Shown piece by piece: positions 10,180 through 21,000 of a DNA stretch of 64,000 bases. The position numbers and the translations under genes were made by a program. How positions within the stretch are numbered: the stretch's first letter is position 1; every line of letters begins with the position of its first letter. The notes beneath the pieces are model-generated. The model did not search any database. It saw nothing but the letters and a program-made list of their open reading frames with translations, and was not told the origin of the DNA. Source of the DNA: CADEEN01 sp963816315 (GTDB taxonomy: Bacteria > Pseudomonadota > Gammaproteobacteria > Burkholderiales > Burkholderiaceae_C); contig CAWFJZ010000033.1 in the NCBI GenBank assembly GCA_963816315.1, positions 124,001-188,000 on the forward strand, written 5' to 3'.

Positions 10180-11622
10180 ATGTTGTCACTCGTCCTACCG
10201 TCGCGTTGGCTGATGGCCTTGAGGCAACGCTTCGCGCTGCCCGCCAACGACCTGCTGCGCGATGCCGCCTACCGCCGCCTGTGGACGTCGATCCTGATCT
10301 CCTCGCTCGGCGGCCAGGTGACCATGCTCGCGCTGCCGCTGACAGCCGTCGTGCTGCTGCACGCCTCGCCGACGCAGATGGGCCTGCTGGTGGCCATGGA
10401 GATCGCGCCCTTCGTGCTGCTGTCGCTGCCCTCGGGTGTGTGGCTGGACCGCGTGCGCAAGCTGCCGGTCTATGTCGCCGGCGAGCTCGCCCTGTCCTTC
10501 ATCGTCGCCAGCGTGCCGGCCGCGTACTACCTCGGCTGGCTGGCCATGCCGTGGATGTACGTCGTCGCCTTCATCATGGGCTGCGTCTATTCGGTGGCCG
10601 GCTCGGCAGCGCAGATCGTGCTCACGCAGGTCGTGTCGCGCGACCGTCTGGTCGAAGCGCACGCGCGCAACGCGCTCGCCAGCTCAGGCGCCGAAGTCGC
10701 CGGCCCCGGCTTGGCCGGCGCGCTGATCAGGGCCGTCGGTGCGCCGGTGGCGCTGCTGCTCGATGCGCTGATGCTGATCGTGTCGGTGCTGATCCTGCGC
10801 GGCGTGCGCGTGCAGGAGGTCATCACGTCGCGCAAGGACTCGCATTTTTGGCGCGACCTCAAAGCCGGCATCCGCTTCGTGCGCGGCACGCCGCTGCTGG
10901 TGACGATGGCCTGCACCGTCGGCGTCTGGCAGATGTGCCATCACGCCGCGGTCGTCGTGCAGATCTTGTTTGCCACGCGCACGCTCGGGTTGAACGAGTC
11001 GCAGATCGGCCTGTCGTTCGTCGGCCTCGGCGCCGGCACGGTGCTGGCGAGCACGATGGGTCACCGCGTGTCGTCGCGCATCGGGCCGGGGCCGTGCCTG
11101 TTGCTCGGCCTGGGCATCTGCGGCCTCGGCTGGCTGCTGCTGGCCGCCGCGCCGGCCAACGCGCTGGGCCGGTTGATGTTCGCGCTGATGCTGTTTCTGT
11201 TCGGCGTCGGCGCGGTGCTGATCTACATCAACTTCCTGTCGCTGCGGCAATCGGTGACCCCTGCGCCGCTGCTCGGCCGCATGACGAGCACGATGCGTTG
11301 GCTGATCCTGCTGCCCGCCGGGCCGGGCGCGCTCGTCGGCGGCTGGCTCGGCGAGCATGTGAGCCTGCGCGCGTCGCTGCTGTTTGCCGGTGCGACCGCG
11401 CTCGTCGCGACAGCGGTGGTGTGGCGCCTGACGATGCTGCGCGGTGTGCGCGAGCTGCCTAAGCCCGAGAGCGAAGAAGATGCGTTGGGTGCCGAGGCCG
11501 CAGTGTCGGCGTTACCCGAAGATCTCTCAGGCGCCGAGCCGCCCGGCGTGCGGCGAGAACCGATCGACCGCATCGGTGATCAGCCCATCGAGCCCCATGC
11601 CGAGCAGGGCGCGCGCGCTTGA
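10180..11622 (+). CDS. MFS transporter (EntS/enterobactin-exporter-like)
   Basis: Major facilitator superfamily membrane protein, about 480 aa with 10-12 hydrophobic helices. The first is YRRLWTSILISSLGGQVTMLALPLTAV, typical of the MFS_3 group of drug or siderophore exporters; LPSGVWLDRVRKLPVYVAGE matches the conserved loop 2-3 motif. ATG codons at 10180 and 10213 are both possible starts; the frame also runs upstream into argJ without further signals. The substrate is not evident. The hydrophilic C-terminal tail overlaps the convergent ugpQ gene by 96 bases. Confidence 0.85.
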   Translation: MLSLVLPSRWLMALRQRFALPANDLLRDAAYRRLWTSILISSLGGQVTMLALPLTAVVLLHASPTQMGLLVAMEIAPFVLLSLPSGVWLDRVRKLPVYVAGELALSFIVASVPAAYYLGWLAMPWMYVVAFIMGCVYSVAGSAAQIVLTQVVSRDRLVEAHARNALASSGAEVAGPGLAGALIRAVGAPVALLLDALMLIVSVLILRGVRVQEVITSRKDSHFWRDLKAGIRFVRGTPLLVTMACTVGVWQMCHHAAVVVQILFATRTLGLNESQIGLSFVGLGAGTVLASTMGHRVSSRIGPGPCLLLGLGICGLGWLLLAAAPANALGRLMFALMLFLFGVGAVLIYINFLSLRQSVTPAPLLGRMTSTMRWLILLPAGPGALVGGWLGEHVSLRASLLFAGATALVATAVVWRLTMLRGVRELPKPESEEDALGAEAAVSALPEDLSGAEPPGVRREPIDRIGDQPIEPHAEQGARA

Positions 11623-12282
11623 GTCGTCGTTGACCGTGTAGCACAGCGCCCACAGGTTCGCGGCGTGCAGGCGCGCGACCATCTCGGCGTTGAAGAGGCG
11701 GTAGTTGGCCACCACCGCGACGCAGCCGAGACCCTGCGCGTGTTCGAACCAGCCCTCGACCAGCGTGTCGATCAACAGCGCCCGCGGCAGTTGCGGCGCA
11801 CCCGTCCGTGCACCTTCGAGAGCGTCGGGTTCGAATGAACTGAGCAGCGGCGGTGTCGCCCGACCGGCCCACAGGCGCTCGGCTTCGCGCGCGACCACGT
11901 CACCCGTGCGTCGCTCCGCACCCGGCGTCGGCTTGATCTCGATGTTCAACGCGTGGCCGCTCGCATGGCAGAACGCGGCGATGTTGTCGAGCGTGGGCAG
12001 CGGCTCGCCGGCAAACGCGCGGCTGTGCCAAGCGCCGGCATCGACGCGCGACAGCTCGGCCCACGGCTTGTCGCCCGCCACGCCCTGCGCGTTGCTCGTG
12101 CGATCGAGCGTTGCGTCGTGCAGCAGAAAGGGCACGCCGTCGCTGCTCAACTTCACGTCGCACTCGAACGCGGCATAACCGAGTTGCGCGCCAAGGCGGA
12201 ACGCCGCGAGCGTGTTCTCGGGCGCGAGCTTGCCGGCGCCGCGGTGGGCGATCCACAGGGGCCACGGCGAAGGTTTCATCAT
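11527..12282 (-). CDS. ugpQ: Glycerophosphodiester phosphodiesterase
   Basis: Cytosolic GDPD that hydrolyses glycerophosphodiesters to glycerol-3-phosphate and alcohol. The signatures are WIAHRGAGKLAPENTLAAF near the N-terminus (catalytic His-Arg), FECDVKLSSDGVPFLLHDATLDRTSN (metal-binding Glu/Asp and second His) and LNIEIKPTPG. The two adjacent Met codons at 12282 and 12279 overlap the stop of the PCMT-like gene. It is the last gene of the ugp operon, matching the E. coli ugpBAECQ layout. Its 3' end overlaps the tail of the MFS gene. Confidence 0.93.
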   Translation of the reverse strand: MMKPSPWPLWIAHRGAGKLAPENTLAAFRLGAQLGYAAFECDVKLSSDGVPFLLHDATLDRTSNAQGVAGDKPWAELSRVDAGAWHSRAFAGEPLPTLDNIAAFCHASGHALNIEIKPTPGAERRTGDVVAREAERLWAGRATPPLLSSFEPDALEGARTGAPQLPRALLIDTLVEGWFEHAQGLGCVAVVANYRLFNAEMVARLHAANLWALCYTVNDDSSARALLGMGLDGLITDAVDRFSPHAGRLGA

Positions 12283-12875
12283 CACGTTGGCTCCGCGGTG
12301 GACAGCCACCAATCGCTGCCAACGCACCAAGCGGTCCCGTCAGGCGCTGCTTCTCGCTTCAGCGAGCGCACTTCTTTGAGCGATTGACGCTCCAGCGCCT
12401 TGGTCAATGAGTCAGACGTGGTGTCATCGCGCGCGCCGATGCAGGGAATGAACGCCGCCCTGGCAAACGCACTCGCCGCATAGACATCGGTGGCCTGGCG
12501 CGTCACCGGCAGCATGACCCCAAAGCCTTCGTTCGGCGTCAATGGAAAGACAAGTCGGCCGCCGATACGCAGCGCGTCGAGCCAGGCTGCTGGCGGGTGC
12601 GTTGCGCCGGCGTTGACGTAGATCAGGTCGCAGGGGGGCATCGCGACCTCGGTGGCGGAGCCTGCTCGAACGACGACGTTCGGGAATCGGCGCAACGAGG
12701 ATGCGGCGCGAGCGGCGAGGTCTTCTTCGCGCTCGATCGCCAGAACAGAACCTTCGGGCCCGACGAGTGTGGCCAGTACGGCCGAGTACGCGTCAATCAG
12801 CCGTTCGTCTGACGACCCTGCACTCTTGACAATGAACTCCGCGTAGAAGCGGCGAAAACTCTCGATCGGGAGCAT
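12282..12875 (-). CDS. PCMT-like methyltransferase with internal deletion
   Basis: The N-terminal part (MLPIESFRRFYAEFIVKSAGSSDERLIDAY) and the C-terminal part (SAVLATLVGPEGSVLAIEREEDLAARAA..., then DLIYVNAGATHPPAAWLDALRIGGRLVFPLT) resemble protein-L-isoaspartate O-methyltransferase-type proteins. The roughly 60-70 residues that normally lie between them are missing, and the joint is in frame. They include the SAM-binding glycine motif I (VGAGTGYYTAVLA-like). It is therefore probably unable to bind SAM and may be a decaying or repurposed gene. It lies between ugpC and ugpQ with overlapping or near-touching ends. Confidence 0.6.
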   Translation of the reverse strand: MLPIESFRRFYAEFIVKSAGSSDERLIDAYSAVLATLVGPEGSVLAIEREEDLAARAASSLRRFPNVVVRAGSATEVAMPPCDLIYVNAGATHPPAAWLDALRIGGRLVFPLTPNEGFGVMLPVTRQATDVYAASAFARAAFIPCIGARDDTTSDSLTKALERQSLKEVRSLKREAAPDGTAWCVGSDWWLSTAEPT

Positions 12876-12891
12876 GGCTTGTTGGGTGTGG

Positions 12892-13962
<1,071 letters not shown>

Positions 13963-13964
13963 CG

Positions 13965-14816
13965 TTATTCTTCCTTTGGCAGCGCCAGGTAGTCCCAGGT
14001 CACAAAGCCTTCGCGGTCGTCGAGCTTGAAGGCGTCGATCGGCGACCAGCCGCCGGCATTGTTGACCTGGTGCACGCTGTAGCCGTGCGTGGTGAAGAAC
14101 TCGAAGATGGCTTCGGCGCGGCGGTTGTGTTCAGCGGCGAGCCGAGCCTCGATCGGTTTTTTCTCGGCACCGAAGAAGTTCGGCAGCACTTCGAACATCA
14201 CCGGCGGCTTCCACAAGCTCAGCGTGTCGGGCAGGCCGCGCAACACGTCCAACTCGGCGCCTTCAACGTCGATTTTCAGCACGCCGATCTTGTCCAGGCG
14301 CAACTGCGCGATCGCCACATCACCGCGCAACACCGGCACCAGCACCTTGCGCGTCGCCGACATCGTGGCGCGAAAGCCGGTGGCGTCGAACGACGCGCTC
14401 TCATCGACATCGTCGTTGTCGGCGAAAAGTTCGAGCACGCCGGGTTCCTCGCCGAGTGCGACGGGGATCACATGGGCATCGGCGATGCCGTTGTGGCGGA
14501 TGAACTGATCGACGTAGAAGCAGCAGGCGATCTGCGGCTCGAAACCGATGTAGCGCCGGCGCTCGCCGGTGGACAGCAGCTTGCACAGCGTCTGGCCGAC
14601 ATTGACGCCGATGTCGATGAACGCGCCTTCGCGCCGGCGCAGCAGCTCTGCAATGACGGCGCCGAGGTGCGGCTCATGCTCGTCGTCGCGACAGAACTTG
14701 TCGCTGAAGTAGCCTTTGATCTTGTAGGCGCGGCCGCCGAGCAGGCGCGGCTTGCCGAGCGCGTAGCGCATGTGTTTGGAATGCCAGGCCAGGCTGTCGA
14801 TCACGCTCATGAACAT
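13965..14816 (-). CDS. FkbM family methyltransferase inserted in the ugp operon
   Basis: A 283-aa SAM-dependent O-methyltransferase-like protein. The SAM motif is AFIDIGVNVGQTLCKLL, then YIGFEPQIACCFYV, and the FkbM mark is KIGVLKIDVEGAELDVLRGL. Starts at 14816 or 14810 are both possible. It lies between ugpE and ugpC with 2-3 bases on each side, so it was inserted into the transcription unit without breaking it. FkbM proteins methylate sugars, glycolipids and secondary metabolites; the target here is unknown. Phosphoglycolipid or EPS sugars are guesses. Confidence 0.85.
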   Translation of the reverse strand: MFMSVIDSLAWHSKHMRYALGKPRLLGGRAYKIKGYFSDKFCRDDEHEPHLGAVIAELLRRREGAFIDIGVNVGQTLCKLLSTGERRRYIGFEPQIACCFYVDQFIRHNGIADAHVIPVALGEEPGVLELFADNDDVDESASFDATGFRATMSATRKVLVPVLRGDVAIAQLRLDKIGVLKIDVEGAELDVLRGLPDTLSLWKPPVMFEVLPNFFGAEKKPIEARLAAEHNRRAEAIFEFFTTHGYSVHQVNNAGGWSPIDAFKLDDREGFVTWDYLALPKEE

Positions 14817-14819
14817 CCA

Positions 14820-15671
14820 CTATTTTTCGGTATCCACCAGGCCCTTGACGAACCACTTCTGCATCAGCATCACGACCAGCGCCGGCGGCAGCATCGCCAG
14901 GATCGCCGTGGCCATGATCGTGCCCCAGTCGTTCGTGGCGTCGCCGTCGGAGATCATTTGCTTGATGCCGACCACCACAGGGTACATGCGCTCTTCGGTG
15001 GAGACGAGCAGCGGCCACAGGTACTGGTTCCAGCCGTAGATGAACTGGATGACGAACAGCGCCGCGATGCTCGTCGTCGAGAGCGGCAGCAGCACATCCT
15101 TGAAAAAGCGCATCGGCCCGGCGCCGTCGATGCGCGCGGCTTCGACGAGTTCATCCGGCACGGTGAGGAAAAACTGGCGGAACAAGAACGTCGCGGTGGC
15201 CGAAGCGATCAGCGGCACCGTGAGTCCGGCGTAGCTGTTGAGCATGCCGAAGTCCGACACCACCTTGTAGGTCGGCCCGATGCGCACCTCCACCGGCAGC
15301 ATCAGTGTGACGAAGATCGCCCAGAAGAAGAACTGCCGGAACGGAAAGCGGAAATAGACGATCGCAAACGCGGAGAGCAATGAGATCGCGATTTTGCCGA
15401 TGGCGATGATGAGCGCGCTGACGAGGCTGACGGTCATCATGCGGCTGACTGCCACCTTGGTGCCCGGCCCGCTGCGCTCTCCGGTCAGCGCTTTTTGATA
15501 GTTGTCGATCATCTGCGCGCCGGGCAGCAGCGGCATCGGCGCCTGCGCGATGCGCTGGGTGGTGTGCGTCGAGGCGACGAAGGTGATGTACACCGGAAAG
15601 GCGACGATCAGCACGCCGATGATCAGCACCAGATGTGAAAGCGCCGTCAGCAGTGGCTTGCGCTCGACCAT
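14820..15671 (-). CDS. ugpE: sn-Glycerol-3-phosphate ABC transporter permease UgpE
   Basis: Inner-membrane permease, 283 aa, with six predicted helices. The binding-protein-dependent permease (EAA) loop reads EAARIDGAGPMRFFKDVLLPL and docks to UgpC. N-terminal KPLLTALSHLVLIIGVLIVAFPVYITFVAST is the first helix, as in UgpE. The start overlaps the ugpA stop by one base. Confidence 0.94.
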   Translation of the reverse strand: MVERKPLLTALSHLVLIIGVLIVAFPVYITFVASTHTTQRIAQAPMPLLPGAQMIDNYQKALTGERSGPGTKVAVSRMMTVSLVSALIIAIGKIAISLLSAFAIVYFRFPFRQFFFWAIFVTLMLPVEVRIGPTYKVVSDFGMLNSYAGLTVPLIASATATFLFRQFFLTVPDELVEAARIDGAGPMRFFKDVLLPLSTTSIAALFVIQFIYGWNQYLWPLLVSTEERMYPVVVGIKQMISDGDATNDWGTIMATAILAMLPPALVVMLMQKWFVKGLVDTEK

Positions 15672-16558
15672 CAGTAGTTGACCTTTTTCTCGACGAAGCG
15701 GAACTGCACGACCGTCAGCGCGACGACGATGACCATCAGCACCACGCTCTGCGCCGCCGAGCCACCGAGGTCCAGGGCCTTGAAGCCGTCGTAATAGACC
15801 TTGTAGACCAGGATCGCCGTGTCTTTACCCGGCCCACCGCGCGTGGCGGCGTCGATGATGGCAAAGGTGTCGAAGAAAGCATAGACGACGTTGATCACCA
15901 GCAGGAAGAAGGTCGTCGGCGACAGCAGCGGGAAGATGATGGTCCAGAAGCGCCGCCACGGCGAGGCGCCGTCGATCGCGGCGGCTTCGATCAGCGATTT
16001 GGGAATGCTCTGCAGGCCGGCGAGGAAGAAGAGGAAGTTGTAGGAGATCTGCTTCCACACCGCGGCCAGCACCACCAGCGTCATCGCATGCGTGCCGTTG
16101 AGCAGGTGGTTCCACTCGAACCCCAACTGTCCGAGCGCATAAGCGACGATGCCCATGCCCGGTGCGAAGAGAAACAGCCACAACACGCCGGCTACCGCGG
16201 GCGCCACCGCATAGGGCCAGATCAAGAGCGTCTTGTAGACCGAGGCGCCCTTGATCACGCGGTCGGCGAAGACGGCGAGCATCAGCGACACCGTAAGGCC
16301 GATCGTCGCCACGAGGATCGAGAACACCGCGGTCGTCTTGAACGACGCGAGGTAAGTCTCGTCATTCCACAGGTTCTCGAAGTTCTCCATCCCGACCCAT
16401 TGCACCGAGGTGCCGAAGGCGTCGGATTGCTGGAACGACTGCAGCAGCGCCTGGCCGGCAGGCCAGAAGAAGAACGCGACGATGACGAAGACCTGCGGCG
16501 CCAGCAGCGCCCACGGCAGCCAGCGCGAGCGGAAGAAGACGCGCTTCTCGACCGCCAC
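15671..16558 (-). CDS. ugpA: sn-Glycerol-3-phosphate ABC transporter permease UgpA
   Basis: Partner permease of UgpE, 295 aa, with six membrane helices. The EAA loop is EAAAIDGASPWRRFWTIIFPLLSP. The N-terminal FRSRWLPWALLAPQVFVIVAFFFWPAGQALLQSF helix and the NFENLW segment are typical of UgpA. It lies 6 bases after ugpB. Confidence 0.94.
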   Translation of the reverse strand: MAVEKRVFFRSRWLPWALLAPQVFVIVAFFFWPAGQALLQSFQQSDAFGTSVQWVGMENFENLWNDETYLASFKTTAVFSILVATIGLTVSLMLAVFADRVIKGASVYKTLLIWPYAVAPAVAGVLWLFLFAPGMGIVAYALGQLGFEWNHLLNGTHAMTLVVLAAVWKQISYNFLFFLAGLQSIPKSLIEAAAIDGASPWRRFWTIIFPLLSPTTFFLLVINVVYAFFDTFAIIDAATRGGPGKDTAILVYKVYYDGFKALDLGGSAAQSVVLMVIVVALTVVQFRFVEKKVNY

Positions 16559-16564
16559 CTCGCT

Positions 16565-17884
16565 TTACCCTTTGCTGTCCTTGTTCGCTTTTTCGAAGCG
16601 CTCCAGCAACTCGTTGCCGCGCTTGACCACTGAGTCAAGCGCCTCTTTTGCGCTCTTCTTGCCGCCCCAGACCTGCTCCAGTTCTTCGTCCATGACGTCG
16701 CGAATCTGCAGGTTGTTTCCCAAGCGGATACCGCGCGACTTTTCGGTGACCTTCCGGATCATCTGGTTAGGCCCGACATCGGTGCCCGGGTTGCTCTTGT
16801 AAAAGCCCGACTTCTCGGTGAGTTGGAAGGCGGCGTTGGTGACCGGCAGGTAGCCGGTGGCTTGGTGCGTTTTGGCCGCGATCTCGGGTTGGGCGATGAA
16901 GTCGAAGAATGCAGCCACCCCCTTGTAGTCCTCGGGCTTCTTGCCGGCCAGCGTCCACAGGCTGGCGCCGCCGATCATGGTGTTCTGCGGCGCGCCCGGC
17001 ACATCGGGGTAATAGGGCAGGGTAGCCAAGCCCCAGGCAAACTTGGCGTTCTGCTTGACGTTGCCGTAAAAGCCGGTGGAGGTGGTCACCATCGCGCATT
17101 CGCCGGAGACGAAGGTTGGCTCGGCCACGTTGCGGCGCCCCTTGTAGACGAAGATGCCCTGTTTCGCCATGTTGGCCAGGTTCTCGATGTGGCGTACATG
17201 AAGCGGCGAGTTGATCAACAAGCGAGCATCCATGCCACCAAAGCCGTTGCGCTTGGTCGCGAAGTCGACGTTGTGCCAGGCCGAGAAACTTTCGAGCTGG
17301 GTCCAGCCCTGCCAGGCGATCGTCAGCGGGCACTTGTGGCCGCTGGCTTTCAACTTTGCACCGGCCAGCGCCATCTCGGGCCAGGTGGTCGGCGGCTTCT
17401 CCGGGTCCATGCCAGCGGCCTTGAAGGCGTCCTTGTTGATGTAGAGCACCGTGGTCGAGCTGTTGTAGGGGAAGGACAGCATCTGGCCGTTGGGCGCGGT
17501 GTAGTAGCCGGCGACGGCTGCGATGTAGGCGCTGGTGTCGAACTTCTTGCCGGCGTCGGCCATCACCTTGCCGGCGGGCACGATGGCGCCCTTGCTGGCC
17601 ATCATCGTCGCCGTGCCGACCTCGAAGACCTGCAGGATGTGCGGCGCATTGCCGGCGCGAAACGCGGCGATGGCGGCGGTCATCGACTCGTCGTAGCTGC
17701 CCTTGTAGATCGGCGTCACCTTGTAGGTCTTCTGGCTGTCGTTGAACTGCTTGGCCAGCGTGTTGACCCACTCGTTGTTGAACGCGGTCATCGAGTGCCA
17801 CCAGGTGATTTCGGTCTGCGCTTGTGCGCCGAGCGTGGCTGCCAGCAGCGCGGCGAGGGAAAGCGACTTCAGTTTCATCGACAT
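16565..17884 (-). CDS. ugpB: sn-Glycerol-3-phosphate-binding periplasmic protein
   Basis: Periplasmic solute-binding protein, 439 aa, nearly the E. coli UgpB length. Signal peptide MSMKLKSLSLAALLAATLGAQA precedes TEITWWHSMTAFNNEWVNTLAKQFN, the characteristic UgpB opening (WWH substrate-contact region). Later GWTQLESFSAWHN and GASLWTLAGK stretches also fit. It is the first gene of the operon. The upstream region has an exact palindrome and CTGTCA half-sites; in E. coli this operon belongs to the Pho regulon. Confidence 0.95.
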   Translation of the reverse strand: MSMKLKSLSLAALLAATLGAQAQTEITWWHSMTAFNNEWVNTLAKQFNDSQKTYKVTPIYKGSYDESMTAAIAAFRAGNAPHILQVFEVGTATMMASKGAIVPAGKVMADAGKKFDTSAYIAAVAGYYTAPNGQMLSFPYNSSTTVLYINKDAFKAAGMDPEKPPTTWPEMALAGAKLKASGHKCPLTIAWQGWTQLESFSAWHNVDFATKRNGFGGMDARLLINSPLHVRHIENLANMAKQGIFVYKGRRNVAEPTFVSGECAMVTTSTGFYGNVKQNAKFAWGLATLPYYPDVPGAPQNTMIGGASLWTLAGKKPEDYKGVAAFFDFIAQPEIAAKTHQATGYLPVTNAAFQLTEKSGFYKSNPGTDVGPNQMIRKVTEKSRGIRLGNNLQIRDVMDEELEQVWGGKKSAKEALDSVVKRGNELLERFEKANKDSKG

Positions 17885-17910
17885 CTCCGAGGGTTGTGGG
17901 TTCGTGCAAA

Positions 17911-17927
17911 CCGGCGAGTCTCGCCGG
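17911..17927. promoter_or_regulatory. Perfect palindrome upstream of ugpB
   Basis: Eight-base arms CCGGCGAG and CTCGCCGG around one central base, 27 bases before the ugpB start codon. It could be a hairpin in the ugpB leader or an operator. No terminator T run is present. Confidence 0.45.
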
Positions 17928-17932
17928 CTCGT

Positions 17933-17996
17933 GTGACAGCCCCGTTTCTGTCATGGAAGGCGTATCACGGGCAAGGGGGGAAGCCCCCGCTGTCAC
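17933..17996 (-). promoter_or_regulatory. CTGTCA half-sites, possible Pho box region
   Basis: Three Pho-box-like heptamers: CTGTCAC read on the minus strand at 17933-17939, and CTGTCAT at 17948-17954 and CTGTCAC at 17990-17996 on the plus strand. They lack the 11-base direct-repeat spacing of the E. coli Pho box, so PhoB binding is only a suggestion, strengthened by the known Pho control of ugp elsewhere. Confidence 0.25.
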
Positions 17997-18046
17997 CGTA
18001 CAAGACGCAGGTCATTTCTGCGGCACGTTAGCATCGGGTACTCCCT

Positions 18047-21000
18047 ATGAATGCACCGCTTCCTCTGCTCGCCAGCCAGTCGCTGACGGACTCCGAGAAC
18101 ACCGCGCCACGCCTGCGCGAGATTCCGTACAACTACACCTCGTTCTCCGACCGCGAGATCGTCTTGCGCCTGCTCGGCGCGCGTGCGTGGGAGCTGCTCG
18201 ATCAGTTGCGCGACGAGCGCCGCACCGGCCGCTCGGCGCGCATGTTGTACGAGGTGCTGGGCGACATCTGGGTCGTGCAGCGCAACCCGTACCTCGAAGA
18301 CGACTTGCTCGACAACCCGAAGCGGCGCGCGGCGCTGATCGAGGCGTTGCACCACCGTCTGCATGAAGTCGAGAAGCGGCGCACGCCGCGGGCCGACCCG
18401 GAGCGCGATGCGTTGGTGGGTGAGTTGCTGGTTGCGGCGAGTGCCGCGGTGGAGCGATTCGCCGCGCATTTCCGCGCGGTGTGGGATTTGCGCAAGGCGA
18501 CGCGCCGCGTGCTCGGCCGCACGACGGCCAAGGACAACATCAAGTTCGACGGCCTGTCGCGCGTCTCGCATGTCACCGACGCGACCGACTGGCGCGTCGA
18601 GATGCCGTTCGTCGTGCTGACGCCGGACACCGAGGCCGAGATGGCAGCCCTCGTGGCCGGCTGCGTCGAGTTGGAACTGACGATCATCCCGCGCGGCGGC
18701 GGCACCGGTTACACCGGCGGCGCGGTGCCGCTGACGTGGAAGAGCGCCGTCATCAACACCGAAAAGTTGGAAGCGATGAGCGAGGTCGAGATGATCTCGC
18801 TGCCGGGCTTGTCGCAGCCCGTGGCCACGGTTTTTTCCGAAGCTGGCGTGGTGACGCAGCGCGTCGCCGACGCGGCCGAGCGCGCGGGCTATGTGTTCGC
18901 GGTCGATCCGACGAGCGCCGAAGCGAGTTGCATCGGCGGCAACATCGCGATGAACGCCGGCGGCAAGAAGGCGGTGCTGTGGGGCACGGCACTCGACAAC
19001 CTCGCGTCTTGGAAGATGGTCACGCCCGAGGCGAAGTGGCTCGAAGTCACGCGCCTGGATCACAACCTCGGCAAGATCCATGACGTTGAGGTGGCGTCGT
19101 TCGAGCTGAAGTACTTCGACGCGACGGGCAAGAAGCAGGAAAGCAGCGAGCGCCTCGACATCCCGGGCTCGACGTTCCGCAAAGAAGGCCTGGGCAAGAA
19201 CGTCACCGACAAGTTCCTCGCCGGCCTGCCCGGCATCCAGAAAGAAGGCTGCGACGGCCTGATCACCAGCGCGCGCTGGATCGTGCACCGCATGCCCAAG
19301 CATGTGCGCACGGTCTGCATGGAGTTCTTCGGCAACGCGAAGGACGCGGTGCCGTCGATCGTGGAGATCAAGGACTACTTGTTCTCGCAATCGCAAGTCA
19401 AGCTCGCCGGCTTGGAGCATCTGGATGACCGCTACCTGAAAGCCGTCGGCTACGCGACGAAATCGAAGCGCGGCACGCTGCCGAAGATGGTGCTGGTCGG
19501 TGACATCGTCGGTGACGACGAGCATGCGGTCGCGAAGGCGACGAGCGAAGTCGTGCGCATCGCGAACTCGCGCGCGGGCGAGGGCTTTGTGGCCGTCAGC
19601 GCCGACGCGCGCAAGAAATTCTGGCTCGACCGCAAGCGCACCGCGGCGATCGCCAGGCACACCAACGCCTTCAAGATCAACGAAGACGTGGTGATTCCGC
19701 TGCCGCGCATGGGCGAGTACACCGACGGCATCGAGCGCATCAACATCGAGCTGTCGCTGCGCAACAAGCTCGAACTGATCGAGGCGCTGACGGCGTTCTT
19801 TCGCAAGAGCCCGCTGCCGCTCGGCAAGAGCGACGACGCCGAAGAGATCGCCAGCGCCGAGCTGATCGAAGACCGCGTGGCGCAGGCGCTGTCCCTCCTC
19901 GCCGAGGTGCAGGCGCTGTGGTCGGGCTGGTTGAACGGCCTCGACAGCGCCGGCTTCTTCGAGCAGTTGCAAGACAACCGCTTGCGCGCGTCGTGGAAGA
20001 CGCAGATCCTGAAACCGCTGCAAACGCTGTTCGCCGGCGCCGCCTTCGTGCCGGTGATCGACGAGTGCCGCCGCATCCACAAGGAAGTGCTGCGCGGCCG
20101 TGTGTGGGCAGCTCTGCACATGCACGCCGGCGACGGCAATGTGCATACGAACATACCGGTCAACAGCGAAAACTACGCGATGCTGCAAACCGCGCACGAG
20201 GCGGTCGGCCGCATCATGGCATTGGCGCGGCGGCTCGACGGCGTGATCTCGGGCGAGCACGGCATCGGCATCACGAAGCTCGAGTTCGTGACTGATGACG
20301 AGTTGCGCGGCTTCACCGACTACAAGCAGCGCGTCGATCCCGAGGGCCGCTTCAACAAGGGAAAACTGTTGCGTGGTCACGGCGTGGAAGCGTTCGCTGC
20401 CGACCTCTCCGCCGCCTACACCCCGAGCTTCGGCCTGATGGGCCACGAGTCGTTGATCATGCAGCGCAGTGACATCGGCGCGATCTCCGACAGCATCAAG
20501 GACTGCCTGCGCTGCGGCAAATGCAAACCGGTCTGCGCCACGCACGTGCCGCGCGCCAACCTGCTCTACAGCCCGCGCAACAAGATCCTCGCCACGTCCT
20601 TGCTGATCGAAGCCTTCCTCTACGAAGAGCAGACGCGGCGCGGCATCAGCCTGCGCCACTGGGAAGAGTTCGAAGACGTGGCCGACCACTGCACGGTCTG
20701 CCACAAGTGCTTGTCGCCGTGCCCGGTGAACATCGACTTCGGCGACGTGTCGATGAACATGCGCAACCTGCTGCGCAAGATGGGACAGAAGAGCTTTCGT
20801 CCCGGTAACGCCGCGGCAATGTTCTTCTTGAACGCCACCAACCCGCGGACGATCAAGTTGATGCGCGGCGCGATGGTCGATGTCGGCTTCAAGGTGCAGC
20901 GTTTTGCGAACCAGATGCTGCGCCTGGCCGCGAAGATCCAGACCGAGAAACCACCGGCGACGGTGGGCACTGCGCCGATCAAAGAGCAGGTCATCCACTT

